Of a DNA stretch of 64,000 nucleotides, positions 24,386 to 37,870 are shown in pieces. The notes below the pieces were generated by a model that saw only the letters and a list, made by a program, of their open reading frames with translations, had not been told where the DNA came from and ran no database searches. The stretch spans positions 73,375,001 to 73,439,000 of the forward strand of contig NC_088931.1 of NCBI RefSeq assembly GCF_038396675.1, in the 5' to 3' direction. A program made the position numbers and the translations under genes. This stretch comes from Hydra vulgaris (lineage: Eukaryota; Cnidaria; Hydrozoa; Anthoathecata; Hydridae). The stretch's first letter is position 1. The number at the start of each line of letters is the position of its first letter.

Positions 24386-26601
24386 AATAATTAATTACCG
24401 AATAAATCAAAAAACTATATAATTGCATTTCTATGGAACTGAGACAATTGACTACTCTCATGGCCGACGACACGGGTCTCGAAGTGAGGGGGGGGGGGGT
24501 GCACAATTATAAATTTCTATAAAAAGTCTTCTATGTCTAGAATTTTCTTAAAAAAAAAATAGTTCATTGTTGTAGTTTTTATTTAGCAATAATGAGTTTT
24601 ACTTTTTTATAAACATGAGCTAATACATTTTAAAGAAGCTAATGGAAATCACTGAACTGACTTTTATTAATTACTAACTTTTATTAATTATAACAAGAAA
24701 TTCCTATTTTGCCCAAAGTAGCTAGTTGTTGTTAAAGTAGGCTAGTTGACCGGGGTTTTTACTCTATGAGCTCTGTCGCCCAAACAGCACATTTTTTTGA
24801 AAATATTAAAGTGTCGTCTCAAAGAGTATGAATTTGGGTAACTGATAAAATTTGCATTCATTTACAAAAAAAAATTCTTAAGACCTTCCGGGTCCTCAAA
24901 AAAAAAGAAAATTGCGCCAACTCCCCCCCCCCGGGGTTATGTGGCCGCAAACTATAAAAATTATTAATAATGTACTATTAAATGCAAAATTAATAGAAAT
25001 CTTTTTACAATTGATTTTGGCAACAAATTTAAGCTAAAAATTTAATATTAGTTTTACCTGGTATCAAATATTAGTATGTATAACAGCCAAAAAAATATCC
25101 CACATTTTATCTGTGAAAAAAAAACTCTAAATAAAATTTTTTTTTTAATTTTTCTGTAAGAGTAAGTTTTTTCAATATTGTTAAAAATTGAAAAAAAAAA
25201 AAAAAAAAATTAATTTTATAAAAATATATATATTTTTTCCATAGTAAAAGCTATGAGCCAACTTACCCCGTGAAAATTTTGTCAACTTACCCCGAAAGCC
25301 TTTTTTTCTATAAACAGTCGATAGATCCTGAAAAACGGCAACTTTGAAAAAAAGTCTAACTGGATATAGTAAACCAATTGTGACTGGAACTTTTACAATA
25401 ATTTTTTTTTCATATGACCAACTATTTTTTTTGTAAAGTAAAATGGAAGCGATGTTCCAAAAGTTACGTTTTTGTCCAAAAAACACATAAATTTTAATAT
25501 CTCCCATGCGCATGCGTGAATCCTGACAATACTATAGTGAATGATGAAATGGTCAATTAGGAAGGTTTTGTGTCATTTTTTTTCACTTTCTGATGAAAGG
25601 CTCTGAAGATAAACGCAATTTGTCATCTTACCCCTGCGGCCAACTAGCCATGGTCTCCCCCAAACGAAAACATTTATACAAGTTCATGCATTTAAATATT
25701 TTACATTAAAATCTGGCGACCCCAATATTTTGTTAAGCAATCCCATTTAGGGTCACTACTTATTGTGACCCCAAATGAGATTACAATGGGTAGTGACCAC
25801 AAATGGGATCACTTCCGTGGTACAACAACTTCCCCTATATCATTGATTAAGTCAAAATTACTGTAGTTAATATAAAAAAACGCAATATCTCATGACTTCT
25901 TTTAGTGTTGGCAGTTTAGCTGCTGCCTATTCTTTAACAGATCCCAAATACTTACTGTAAAAATTTGCTCCAAAACAGAGATATCTTAAAAACTATAAAG
26001 TATGACTTTGTAATTTTGCGAAGTCGTTATAAAGAATTTAGCGATAATAAATTCTTCAAATATAATAAATAAACGAAAATGAGTGTTTGTCTTCAAGTTG
26101 GCAACTAAGATAAAAGATAAAAAGATATAAGAGTTATAAAAATAAAAAATAAATGGAAAGATTTTTATAAACATTATAGTTATTCATAGTTTTCCAGTTT
26201 ACTTACTTATCACTTAGCAGTTTTTTCTTCAAGACTTTACGCGAGTTTACCAATAAGGATAAAGAAATTAAGCAACAAATTAAGTTCAACTATATTTCAA
26301 AAGATTTGAAATATAGTTTTTAAAATCCTAAAAAAGACTTACCTTAATCTTAGGATTTCTGAATCTAAAAATTTTATATAGTATGGTTGATTATTCTTAT
26401 TAACTATTGGTAAAACATGCGAACTGAAGGACCATCTAATAGAAGAACTGAAGAAAGAAACAATAAAATAAAACGAAGTGAATACAGTAACGAAAACAAA
26501 GTTTTCACCCGCCAGTAGAACAGTGTTTAAGACCCTATATGATATAAACAATATCAATTAAATGAATTTGTTACCGATACGAGAATGAGTTTCCACATAA
26601 T
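24386..26601. other. Gene-free AT-rich stretch with homopolymer G/C runs and small inverted repeats
   Basis: Contains a G12 run (24489), a C11 run (24922), two acttaccccg phrases (25260, 25290), and a small hairpin around 25735-25780 (CCCATTTAGGGTCAC / GTGACCCCAAATG). A phrase GGCCAACTAGCCATGG at 25640 looks like the end of another small element whose partner I cannot place. No coding sequence seen. Confidence 0.4.
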
Positions 26602-26660
26602 AGGGGAGAGTTCGGTAAGATGGGACAAAATTTTTTGTGGTGTGCTGCACTTTATATTTT
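26602..26660 (+). mobile_element. Possible terminal repeat of another DNA element
   Basis: TAGGGGAGAGTTCGGTAAGA followed by TGGGACA resembles the ends of TA-inserting MITEs, including the one at 23.4 kb (GGGGAGAGTT). The opposite end is not found in the window. Confidence 0.4.
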
Positions 26661-27708
26661 TCACAAAAACCATACAAATTGGGTTAAAATTATAGCCCAC
26701 TAAATTGTTTTGTGAAGTTACTGTAAAACTCATTACTTAACAATTGAATTAGGTTCAAGGCTTTGGTTTTTTAATGTGACACTGTTTGCCCCATGTCAAC
26801 TCGTGTCGGGGTGAAATAGGACAACAGTTGGGATTAAATGAAACGAATTAGAAACAAATAATTTTGACCAATATTTTATTCTGTCTATTTTACTCCTTAT
26901 ATAACATACCAATACACAAAATATATTTATGTTTATATCATTCTGAAAAGTCGCTTGATGTTTAAATCAATTTAAAATTACGTTCATGTCTCAGAGGGTA
27001 ACATTTTTTCTTTTTCTTATCTTTGTCTTCCTTTTTTCTTTTAAATCCTGATAAACTTTTACCTAGTTCATTTTTTGTTGGTGCGTCAGTCAATAGCAGA
27101 GACACATTTTCTTTTAATACTTTTAAAATAATAGCATTTAATTGATTCTTAATGAAAAATTACCAATAATATCAACAGTCACGTGAAAAATATCTAAAAT
27201 GAAAACTAAAAGTTTTAAATTGTTTACACCAAACTCAATTACATTTTTCTCAAACTATTTTGCATAGCTATTGTGTTTTAAACAATGCTTGTATCGCTTC
27301 CATACTTGATATTATTAGTGATGAGCACTTTCTCAAGCATGGTCGGCATATACATCAAGTCCAAACTAAACTACGATGAAGAAAAGACACAAGATGACAC
27401 ACCAAAATGTAAAAGATGACACACTAAAATGTAAACTTTCAAGCTAATATTTGATTCATAGTTTCAACTTTTATAGAAGAAAAAGCTGCAGTTTTTTAAA
27501 AACGTCTTTAAAATCTAAAACTGAATCAGCAATTGATTTTCTTATAACTGAGCTAAAACTTTTTTTTTAATAAATAAAAACTTTCTATAACATACAGGTT
27601 GTAAAACTATCATAATTGGTTGCATAGAGGCTGAACTTGAAAGATTCTAGATCATTTAACTTATCGAAAAGTCTCTGTAAATTGTTACCGTCCAAACCTG
27701 TTACATCT
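26661..27708. other. AT-rich stretch with one short basic frame
   Basis: On the minus strand 27110-26985 reads ENVSLLLTDAPTKNELGKSL then a Lys-rich tail, which could be a terminal exon of the gene at 27.7-28.4 kb. The rest shows nothing. Confidence 0.35.
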
Positions 27709-28445
27709 CTAAACATAATCTCTAAATATAATAAAATTTGATTTAAGCCATGAATTAAAATTAGGCCACAAAGTAGTTGATACTTTTACAAACATAGAAG
27801 TAATACCAATTAAAATGTGTGACTCTGGAGGAGGGATAAGATGTTCCACTAAAGTTTTTTTAGGTTCATCAAGGTATATAATTCGAGGAGTAATACAGTT
27901 TTTGAATTCCTTCATGCAATTATTCTTACATCCATTTGTAACAAACTTATTGTAGTTGATATCAATTGAACCCAATATTCAGTAGTTGGCTAAGGTTTCC
28001 ATTATGTTTTGAAGCATCTTCAACTAGAGCTAAAACCATTGATCTTTTTACACTGAAAACTTTAAGAATTTCAGAATTTTTATTTTTGCATAATGGGTAG
28101 AAAACATTCATAATACAATTAAGAAAACCCTGTCCATCATCAAACAACAGAATAATAAGGATTCAAACCTCTTTCTTTAATCATGTGAAGAATTAAATCA
28201 AAAGTATTTTTTACAAATACCTAATTGCGATTTATCTCTTCATTCCATGAAACGAATGGTTCAGTTTTTACATCATAAGAGTCTAACAAAGTGTTATGCA
28301 ACTCCTCAATCTGAGTTAATATATTTGGTTCCAACATTGTTTTCCCAAAGTTTTGTCCCATATTTTTGCAAAGCAACTGTTTTTCTTTAACTTAGGTTTA
28401 GAGTATTTAAGATTTTCAGTATAGCTTCTAAAGACTATTTTTTAA
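27709..28445 (-). pseudogene. Transposon-type gene of unnamed family
   Basis: Minus-strand pieces in order: MGQNFGKTMLEPNILTQIEE and VKTEPFVSWNEEINRN (28360-28230); MFDDGQGFLNCIMNVF and SVKRSMVLALVEDASKHNGN (28147-27962); then LVEHLIPPPESHILIGITSM and LWPNFNSWLK (27890-27709). The (F)DDGQGFLK...VLALV.. and PPPE.H.L.G motifs occur in a family of repeat-borne proteins in cnidarians and arthropods that have a KHPC-type zinc motif between these blocks. I do not see the zinc motif here. Frameshifts separate the pieces, so it is inactive. At 28446 the sequence switches to element B. Confidence 0.5.
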
Positions 28446-28446
28446 G

Positions 28447-28870
28447 TAGGTTTGTGGACAAAAACTTCCAATTGTTTGAATAATATACTGTTATAAATCG
28501 TTGGAAAGAGGATCAATACAGTATTTTAATGGTGAAAAAAATTATCAAAATTGAACAATTACTTAAAAAGTTATGACATAAGTACAGATTTTTCGATATA
28601 CGAATTTAGGTGCTTTTCCAGTTTACCCCCTCCCCACTCCTTTTTTTTTATTGTTATTGATGATTATGCTAATTACAAATCATCATATTACAAATTTTAT
28701 GCTGTTCACAAATCGTATAAAAACACAGGCCTGAAAATTTACAGAAAGTGCTCTAATTTGATGTTGAAGTTCAAAAAATTGTACTAAAAAGCGCTAAATA
28801 TTCGCCATCTTTTTCATACTCGGTTATAATTAAATTCATTTTCACAGATAACTTTAAAAACGCTCGGTTT
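28447..28870 (-). mobile_element. End region of element B, related to the right end of element A
   Basis: The edge GTAGGTTTGTGGAC recalls TAGGTACGTGCCATG at 22379. The next 150 bp match 22196-22345 in inverted orientation. A run TTTACCCCCTCCCCACTCC (28622-28640) corresponds to the G-rich region of element A. The remainder up to 28870 is AT-rich. Confidence 0.5.
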
Positions 28871-28873
28871 CTA

Positions 28874-29941
28874 TCAACACTTCAAAGCAAATGTTGGAAA
28901 ATGCATGCACAAAAATGCATCAATTCTGATACTACTCCATAGTTGAAATTTATCTAGCACTTCAGCTATTCCACTGTAAATACTATTAGCTTTACCATCG
29001 CCCAGTTTCAAAATGGCTAACTTGACCTCCTTTTCTGCATTTTTTAACATTAAGACTTGATACTCAATCCCGGAAATTCTTTTACCATCAAAATGCAACA
29101 CCCAATCATCATTTTTTAAATGATTAATCATATGCTTTTCCATTTTTTGAGCTTCTGACATTGTAGCTCTATAAACCCCAGATTTGGATGGTGCTTGCAC
29201 ATTAACACCACATTTAGATAAATTTTTGCAAACTTCTGCTGATCTCTTAATACTTAGTTTTGACTTCTTAACTAAGTTAACAGCAACAGTGGTATTCTCA
29301 TATTTTCTCTTTGTTTTTTGGCCTGGCGGATTATAATCAGAATCTTGCTCATCATCTTGTTCATTGTCTCCTTTATTGTCATCACTGACCTCTACTGTAC
29401 CTGTTTCAGCTATGATAGTTCTCTTCTTGCCAGCTTTAGATGGATGTACTTTAACAATTTTTGATGTGCAATAACCAGCTTGACCATCAGTTTTCACCTG
29501 TAATATATAAAATTCTTTATCTTCATTGCTAAGCCAGTTATCATTCACTTTGGTTATATCAAATACATAATCCCACTTTTCTTCAAAACATTGTTTGGAT
29601 TTTTGAACAGAATGATATTTCTTAATCAGAATTTCTACTTTTTTTGTTATAGACCTTTCATTAATTTTTGGTAAACTCAGTTTAAGCCATAAATCAGATA
29701 ATTCTGCGCCAACCATTTTACATCTGGAATACACTGACTTCTCTAAATTTGATAAATAATTATACCGACCAATAACAGAATAAGCTTTTGGCATTTTATT
29801 CATAATGTCAAGTGGCTGCAAAACTTTGTGTAAGTGAGATCTTGTTGATTTTGATTTCTCAAAGTGGACTAGATTTTTTGTCCAGGCTTTGATATTTTCA
29901 GGTTTTTCAGTTTTTTTTATCTCGGAGCTTATTCTGGACAT
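28874..29941 (-). CDS. Transposase-like protein, C-terminally truncated
   Basis: A 355-codon open frame; the ATG directly follows a good splice acceptor (TTTCAG at 29943-29948), suggesting an upstream non-coding exon. Residues 1-120 are Lys-rich (NIKAWTKNLVHFEKSKSTR, LHKVLQPLDIMNKMPKAYSV). A strongly acidic linker follows (EVSDDNKGDNEQDDEQDSDY), then a C-terminal block with MSEAQKMEKHMINHLKNDDW, VLHFDGKRI and EYQVLMLKN. The HFDGKRI aspartate is likely the first catalytic residue of an RNase-H-like, hAT-related transposase (inference). The usual continuation after LWSSI, where the second aspartate would be, is lost: the last 16 residues are unrelated, and the junction lies next to element B. 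Confidence 0.6.
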   Translation of the reverse strand: MSRISSEIKKTEKPENIKAWTKNLVHFEKSKSTRSHLHKVLQPLDIMNKMPKAYSVIGRYNYLSNLEKSVYSRCKMVGAELSDLWLKLSLPKINERSITKKVEILIKKYHSVQKSKQCFEEKWDYVFDITKVNDNWLSNEDKEFYILQVKTDGQAGYCTSKIVKVHPSKAGKKRTIIAETGTVEVSDDNKGDNEQDDEQDSDYNPPGQKTKRKYENTTVAVNLVKKSKLSIKRSAEVCKNLSKCGVNVQAPSKSGVYRATMSEAQKMEKHMINHLKNDDWVLHFDGKRISGIEYQVLMLKNAEKEVKLAILKLGDGKANSIYSGIAEVLDKFQLWSSIRIDAFLCMHFPTFALKC

Positions 29942-30412
29942 TCTGAAATATAAAGTAAATTAAAATAATTTTAAGTTACATGCAAAATTAAAATGAAATC
30001 TAGTAAACACAAAAAATCACCTTGATTGAAACACGTTTATCTTGACTGCTAATGACAATAATTCAATCTTGTGCTTGCAGAAATTGATAACATCGGATGC
30101 ATTCAAACAATGTATACTCAAACTTATATACTTATATGTTTGTTTATTTGTATCACGCTACACCAATGATATTGTAATTATTATAATTACAATATCATTG
30201 TGCTACACATTAAAAATTGTTAAAAAACATTTACAATTTTTTATTTTCATATTACAATTTCATATTTACGGGTGACATTTTTGCAATCAAATGTCTTAAG
30301 GTATACATTTTTATAAATAAATATAAAAATGTCAGCTTTTAAAAATATACCCATTGATTTAAAAAAAAAAAAGTTGAAAAATCAACCCCCTAATCAACAT
30401 GTAAGGAAAAAA
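29942..30412. other. AT-rich spacer with a 39-bp palindrome
   Basis: The only structure is a perfect palindrome around 30165-30203 (CAATGATATTGTAATTAT and its complement). No gene. Confidence 0.5.
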
Positions 30413-31157
30413 CGAAAATCTTTGCTTTAAAGCGCATGCTTAAACTGATATTGTGAAAGCAAAATTTAAATTAAAAAGTTTTCTCTTGAGAAATTTAGTA
30501 AAAAGTTTGTCTGGAATGAAAAGGAATAGTCAGGAATACTTGAAAAGTTGTATGAAGAGATATCGTTCTGCTAAAGCAGTATCGCATATCTCCAATACAG
30601 TTACAATACTTTTTTGTACTAAAAATGTTACTAAAACTTTATCATAAAAATATTTATTACTACTTTTAAATTTATTTAGTTTTATGAACTCCTAAATTAA
30701 TATAATTCAAATATATTATAAATCCTATCATTTCATAACTTGCTTATTTTATTATGTTGATTATTATTTTATTAACATTTCTGTTATGCTATTACCTTTT
30801 TTTTGTACTGTTTTAAAAAAATTTAGGAAAATAAATTAAAATTTCGAGCCAACACTGACATTTTATTGCTGCTAAACGTTAAGTTTTGTTTTAAGGATTG
30901 CAGTTCTTCTATCTGTTTTTTGCTCTTTATTCAATAAGTATTTGATTTAAATTAAATATGATTATAATTTGATATTTTATTACGAGATATATGTTTTTAT
31001 ATATGAATCTTTTTAGATTTTTTCATGTTATTTTTAAATTTTTTGTCAGCGCAATTCAAGTTATATATGTTTATAGTTTGCATGTATGTTTATATTATGT
31101 TCAAAGTTAAAAAGTTTTTGATAAATATATGAACGTGGTAATATGTGTTAATAACAC
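30413..31157 (+). repeat. Repeat D, copy 1
   Basis: From CGAAAATCTTTGCTTTAAAG to about 31157 this matches 44100-44632 in inverted orientation, with an extra roughly 300 bp at 30735-31015. It holds the conserved 64-codon frame (30453-30647). Element C is joined to it at 31158. Confidence 0.85.
30453..30647 (+). CDS. Conserved 64-residue basic peptide, copy 1
   Basis: The peptide starts MKAKFKLKSFLLRNLVKSLS, contains KSCMKRYRSAKAVSHIS and ends TKTLS. The copy at 44403-44597 (minus) is the same length, with mostly conservative changes (R/K, L/M) and no stop or frameshift. The peptide is highly basic with no recognised domain. It may be an exon or the C-terminus of a transposon protein; the flanks show no clear splice acceptor. 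Confidence 0.4.
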   Translation: MKAKFKLKSFLLRNLVKSLSGMKRNSQEYLKSCMKRYRSAKAVSHISNTVTILFCTKNVTKTLS

Positions 31158-31883
31158 ATGTTAGGTATGTTAAATCCCGCGTTTTACGGAACCGATTTTT
31201 GTGCTAAAAAACTGTTCCACGTTTTTAGAACTTGGCGTTTAGGCAGTATTGTAGAATGATGTTTTGTAGCATATTTTTTTAGAATTTTATATTAACTTGG
31301 AAGTTTTTTTAAAAGTAGAATAGTTGAACTTTTTTAAAGAGTATTTTTTTATTATATTGACGAAAGTTAAAGTGTTATTTATTGATATCAAAAAGTGTGT
31401 TGTACTTCTTGTGCTTAGTAAATGTTGAAGATATTATCTTTTTTTTTTCTATCCTATTCTTTTTTTTAAGTTTATACGTTTTCTATGCACATGCCAAATT
31501 TCAAGAAGTTATTTTAACTAGCAGATACCCTATTTTTACCCTCACTTTTGGTACCTAAATTTTGTTTTTCCGTCTTCTGTTTGGGGGAGAAGGGGGGGGG
31601 GTACTGAAGGATATTAAATATTCGTTTTTATAAGCCAATAATAATAATTATTAAAAAATTTATGTGATTTTTCTATAAAATGATTTTGTGATAAAAGTAC
31701 TAATATTACATTTATAAAGTATCAATCTAAAAATAACATTTATTATATATTAAATCAATAATACATGTTTTTTGCTCAGTCCAATCATACTATTACATTT
31801 TTAAAAAGCTTTATATCATATAGTAATATAATATATTGCTTTTTTACGTATTTAGAATATATCATATATTAGTAATATATTAA

Positions 31884-32048
<165 letters not shown>

Positions 32049-32112
32049 TAAATTATGTTAGTGTATTTTACAAATAGAGTGCTCAATGTTCTTAAAGAAC
32101 AGAGCAATAATA

Positions 32113-32770
<658 letters not shown>

Positions 32771-33770
32771 CTTTTTTTTGATAGATCGTCGTGTCTATTG
32801 TTAACAATGATTATTATAAAGTTTTATTAATGGAATTTAATATCTTAATCATTAACTAAAAGCTAAGATGTAAACTAATTAAAATAATATTATAAAACAT
32901 TTTTTGTTTTTAAAAAATTTTTTAGGTCAGAGGGGGAACCATCTATAACTATAATCACTAAGCATTATGTGATGTATTTTGAACTTTGGTAAAAGATGTT
33001 TTTATATTAAAGTTTATTATTTTAATTACATTCAAATATTTTTTTGAATCTCATTGAAAATATAATTTTTTTTAGGTTGTAAAAGGAGGGGGGAGGGGGC
33101 GATGATACACCCCTTGAAACAAAGGGTGTGCTGCTAGTGATGTTGTGAAGTAGTAAAATATAATTTTTTATTTGATACTAGATTTCTTTTTAATTATAAA
33201 GATAAATATTTATAAAAAAAAAGAGTCATTTTTGATAATAGGGACTTGAAAATAGTTGTCTAATGAAAAAAATAGATCTAGGCAGGATGAAACTAATCGT
33301 TGTTAAAATTTAAGAAATGCAACTCGGCGTGCAGAAAACTTACTTGACAGAATTCAGTGTTAAGCAGTGTTAATTATCTTCAGAACAAAGCAAAGTATGA
33401 GTTTAACTATTTATAGTAACAATTAACACTTTTAAATCTAAATAATTTTTTTTTATTATTATTTCTATCATAATTATGTTCTTTTCTTCATTTTTTTTTT
33501 TTTAGTTTGTCTTCCCTTTGTCATCTTTTGATTAGTTAGCTAACTGTTGAAACATGGTTTTAATTTTTGTAAATTTAGTATGATATGAAATTTACTCTAT
33601 TAATCATTAGTCAACAGTTAGAGAGAAGTTGAAGCTTAATTAAGAAATGCTGGAAATTGCTTTTAATCAAGGTAAAAATATTTTTGTTTACTGGTAACAT
33701 AATAAAACCAGTTACTATTATCTATTCTGTGCTTTTTTACATTTGTTAACATGCTGCTTTGGAAACACTT

Positions 33771-33832
<62 letters not shown>
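33771..33832. repeat. (TC)n microsatellite in left arm
   Basis: About 28 TC units. Its palindromic partner at 36745-36820 has roughly 38 GA units. Confidence 0.95.
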
Positions 33833-33833
<1 letters not shown>

Positions 33834-34545
33834 GATGAGAGGGAGATTTAATAAAACTTATGTAATTACTGAGCTATTACGTATTTCTTAATACCACAAA
33901 TGATAATGACCATTTATAAGAAATATTTTACGAGTTTTTATTTGTTTTTATTTGCTATTTTATGATATAGTTGCTCAAATTGTTTAACTGTAATTGTTCC
34001 TTGATTGTTCAAATATTGTAATAAATAAAATCTTTTTTGTCCAAGTATTTAACTTAATAAAATATCTTATTAACTTGTGGTGTTATTTGCCAGCGTTACT
34101 ATAGTAACAATGTATACATTGTGTTGTCTAGCCTTTTTATAATCTTTTTTAATTATTCTGTAGACATAATATACGAACCTGTCATTTCGAAAAGGACATA
34201 AGTCCAAAACTTTTAGCAGTTTGTTTATAAGTTTGAATTAAAAATTTCTGCATGATTTGTTTTTTTTATAAAAAATAAAAAATACATAAGTTACATACGT
34301 TCTTTATTTACCTACTTCTATGTTTAATTTCTTTAGCAACATAGACATTTTATCAAAAATCATATTTTTGTTAATTTTGAAAAATTTTATTAAATAGACT
34401 TGTGCCCTTTTTGAAATGACAGGTTCATATATTTTCTGTTATTATCATCCTAATTCTACTAACAATAAAATGCAAATAATACTTTTGTAATTAAAAATAG
34501 TAATTTTTTTTTTCATGTCTTTTTTTAGGTATTTGCAGGCTTTAC

Positions 34546-34678
34546 TTGACTTTCCTTTTCTGGTACTTGTGTTGTGACAGATTTTAAAAAGAACTTAACT
34601 GATGTTAATGCGGTCTTTATGTCGTTACCTATAAACAATGACGTTGCTGATACGGAGTCAAAGTTAAAATATTTATAG
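34546..34678 (+). other. Possible exon-like segment inside the palindrome arm
   Basis: After a good acceptor (TTTTTTTAG then GTATTTGCAG, 34522-34540) a frame reads GTCVVTDFKKNLTDVNAVFM and continues SLPINNDVADTESKLKYL to a stop. It is duplicated, inverted, at about 35900-36035. It may be a captured exon; I do not recognise it. Confidence 0.25.
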
Positions 34679-36741
34679 ATAAATTTGTATTTAATATTTT
34701 AGATAATATATCAATTTAATAATGTGTTTTTATTGTTATTAATGATTTAATAACTCATAACCCGTATTACGGGTTGCTTACTGCTAGTCATTGTCACTAT
34801 GTTATGAATTCATATTAGTTAATAAAATTGTATTGAATATTCTCTGGTTATCGTGTTTTATACGTGTTTAAATGCGAGTTTGATACTCAGTAGGCGTCGT
34901 ATTGTATACCTGTATTTATACGCATCTGATGTCTATTTTTAATGCGCGTTTGAGCCCAGTCGGCAAATTTAGTTGTAAATGCGCATTAGAAACTCGTTTA
35001 AATACGTATCGATGTGGTATGCATGTTAGCCATTTTATCGTATCGAACACGCATTAGAAATACGCATTAGATGCGTATAAAGACAGTTATACAATACGAC
35101 GCCTACAGGGTATCAGACTCGCATTTGAAACTCTTGTAAACACGTATAAAATACGATTGTTGCGAGGGGCAAGGGTTGTCTCGATTTTGTGATGCAATAT
35201 TTTTTTTTTTTTTCAGTTTTAAATCTAGAAAAAACTTTTTTTTTGTTAAATTAATCTGACCAAACCAAAACCCTCATGATGTATCTAAATGTTGATTGTA
35301 AAATCAACTACGTCTAAATCTTACTTAGTTGATGTGTACACTCCGTTAACGGAGTAGTTACAGCCTGCAAACGGACTGTTATGGCTGTAACAGTCTACGT
35401 GCAGTGCACGTTCTGTGCTTTTAACTTTATATGGTCCAAGTGCAGAACTTTTTTTAGTCGGTGCACAAAAGTGTGCAGCAACAAAAAAACATCTTTTTGC
35501 ACTAACTAAAAAGAATTGGTAATAAAAATATTCAATACGATATTTTCCTGGTATTACATGCGCATTTAAAACTTTCCAGAATACGCATTATTTACGAATA
35601 TATGTAAGCCATTTTATCGTGTCAAACGCGCATTAAAAATAGACATCAGATGCGTATAAATACAGGTATACAATACGACGCCTACTGAGTATCAAACTCG
35701 CATTTAAACACGTATAAAACACGATAACCAGAGAATATTCAATACAATTTTATTAACTAATATGAATTCATAACATAGTGACAATGACTAGCAGTAAGCA
35801 ACCCGTAATACGGGTTATGAGTTATTAAATCATTAATAACAATAAAAACACATTATTAAATTGATATATTATCTAAAATATTAAATACAAATTTATCTAT
35901 AAATATTTTAACTTTGACTCCGTATCAGCAACGTCATTGTTTATAGGTAACGACATAAAGACCGCATTAACATCAGTTAAGTTCTTTTTAAAATCTGTCA
36001 CAACACAAGTACCAGAAAAGGAAAGTCAAGTAAAGCCTGCAAATACCTAAAAAAAGACATGAAAAAAAAAATTACTATTTTTAATTACAAAAGTATTATT
36101 TGCATTTTATTGTTAGTAGAATTAGGATGATAATAACAGAAAATATATGAACCTGTCATTTCAAAAAGGGCACAAGTCTATTTAATAAAATTTTTCAAAA
36201 TTAACAAAAATATGATTTTTGATAAAATGTCTATGTTGCTAAAGAAATTAAACATAGAAGTAGGTAAATAAAGAACGTATGTAACTTATGTATTTTTTAT
36301 TTTTTATAAAAAAAACAAATCATGCAGAAATTTTTAATTCAAACTTATAAACAAACTGCTAAAAGTTTTGGACTTATGTCCTTTTCGAAATGACAGGTTC
36401 GTATATTATGTCTACAGAATAATTAAAAAAGATTATAAAAAGGCTAGACAACACAATGTATACATTGTTACTATAGTAACGCTGGCAAATAACACCACAA
36501 GTTAATAAGATATTTTATTAAGTTAAATACTTGGACAAAAAAGATTTTATTTATTACAATATTTGAACAATCAAGGAACAATTACAGTTAAACAATTTGA
36601 GCAACTATATCATAAAATAGCAAATAAAAACAAATAAAAACTCGTAAAATATTTCTTATAAATGGTCATTATCATTTGTGGTATTAAGAAATACGTAATA
36701 GCTCAGTAATTACATAAGTTTTATTAAATCTCCCTCTCATC

Positions 36742-36744
<3 letters not shown>

Positions 36745-36820
<76 letters not shown>
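36745..36820. repeat. (GA)n microsatellite in right arm
   Basis: About 38 GA units; palindromic counterpart of the (TC)n at 33771. Confidence 0.95.
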
Positions 36821-36823
<3 letters not shown>

Positions 36824-37385
36824 TGTTTCCAAAGCAGCATGTTAACAAATGTAAAAAAGCACAGAATAGATAATAGTAACTGGTTTTATTATGTTACCAG
36901 TAAACAAAAATATTTTTACCTTGATTAAAAGCAATTTCCAGCATTTCTTAATTAAGCTTCAACTTCTCTCTAACTGTTGACTAATGATTAATAGAGTAAA
37001 TTTCATATCATACTAAATTTACAAAAATTAAAACCATGTTTCAACAGTTAGCTAACTAATCAAAAGATGACAAAGGGAAGACAAACTAAAAAAAAAAAAA
37101 TGAAGAAAAGAACATAATTATGATAGAAATAATAATAAAAAAAAATTATTTAGATTTAAAAGTGTTAATTGTTACTATAAATAGTTAAACTCATACTTTG
37201 CTCTGTTCTGAAGTGTCTAAAGTAAAATCAAATTAACAGACATTAACACTGCTTGACACTGAATTCTGTCAAGTATGTTTTCTGCACTTCGAGTTACATT
37301 TCTTACATTTCAACAACGATTAATTTCATCCTGCCTAGATGTCTTTTTTTCATTTGACAACTATTTTAAAGTTGCCTATTAGCAT

Positions 37386-37870
<485 letters not shown>

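Larger units (their letters stand above)
33243..37385. repeat. Giant palindrome, arms about 1.7 kb, loop about 0.66 kb
   Basis: Left arm 33243-34957 and right arm 35622-37385 are reverse complements. I compared long stretches (for example 34100-34700 against 35930-36470) and found them identical. The outermost 150 bp of each arm differ by several substitutions and an indel. The (TC)n tract (33771-33832) is shorter than its partner (GA)n (36745-36820). The loop contains further copies of the arm-end motif (TACAATACGACGCCTAC with GATGCGTATAAA). No transposase is visible, so it is either a foldback element or a recent inverted duplication. Confidence 0.93.

Noticed and set aside
26602-28445. A complete element starting at the GGGGAGAGTTCGG end and containing the 27.7-kb gene
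   Set aside because: No complementary right end was found, so the boundaries cannot be supported.
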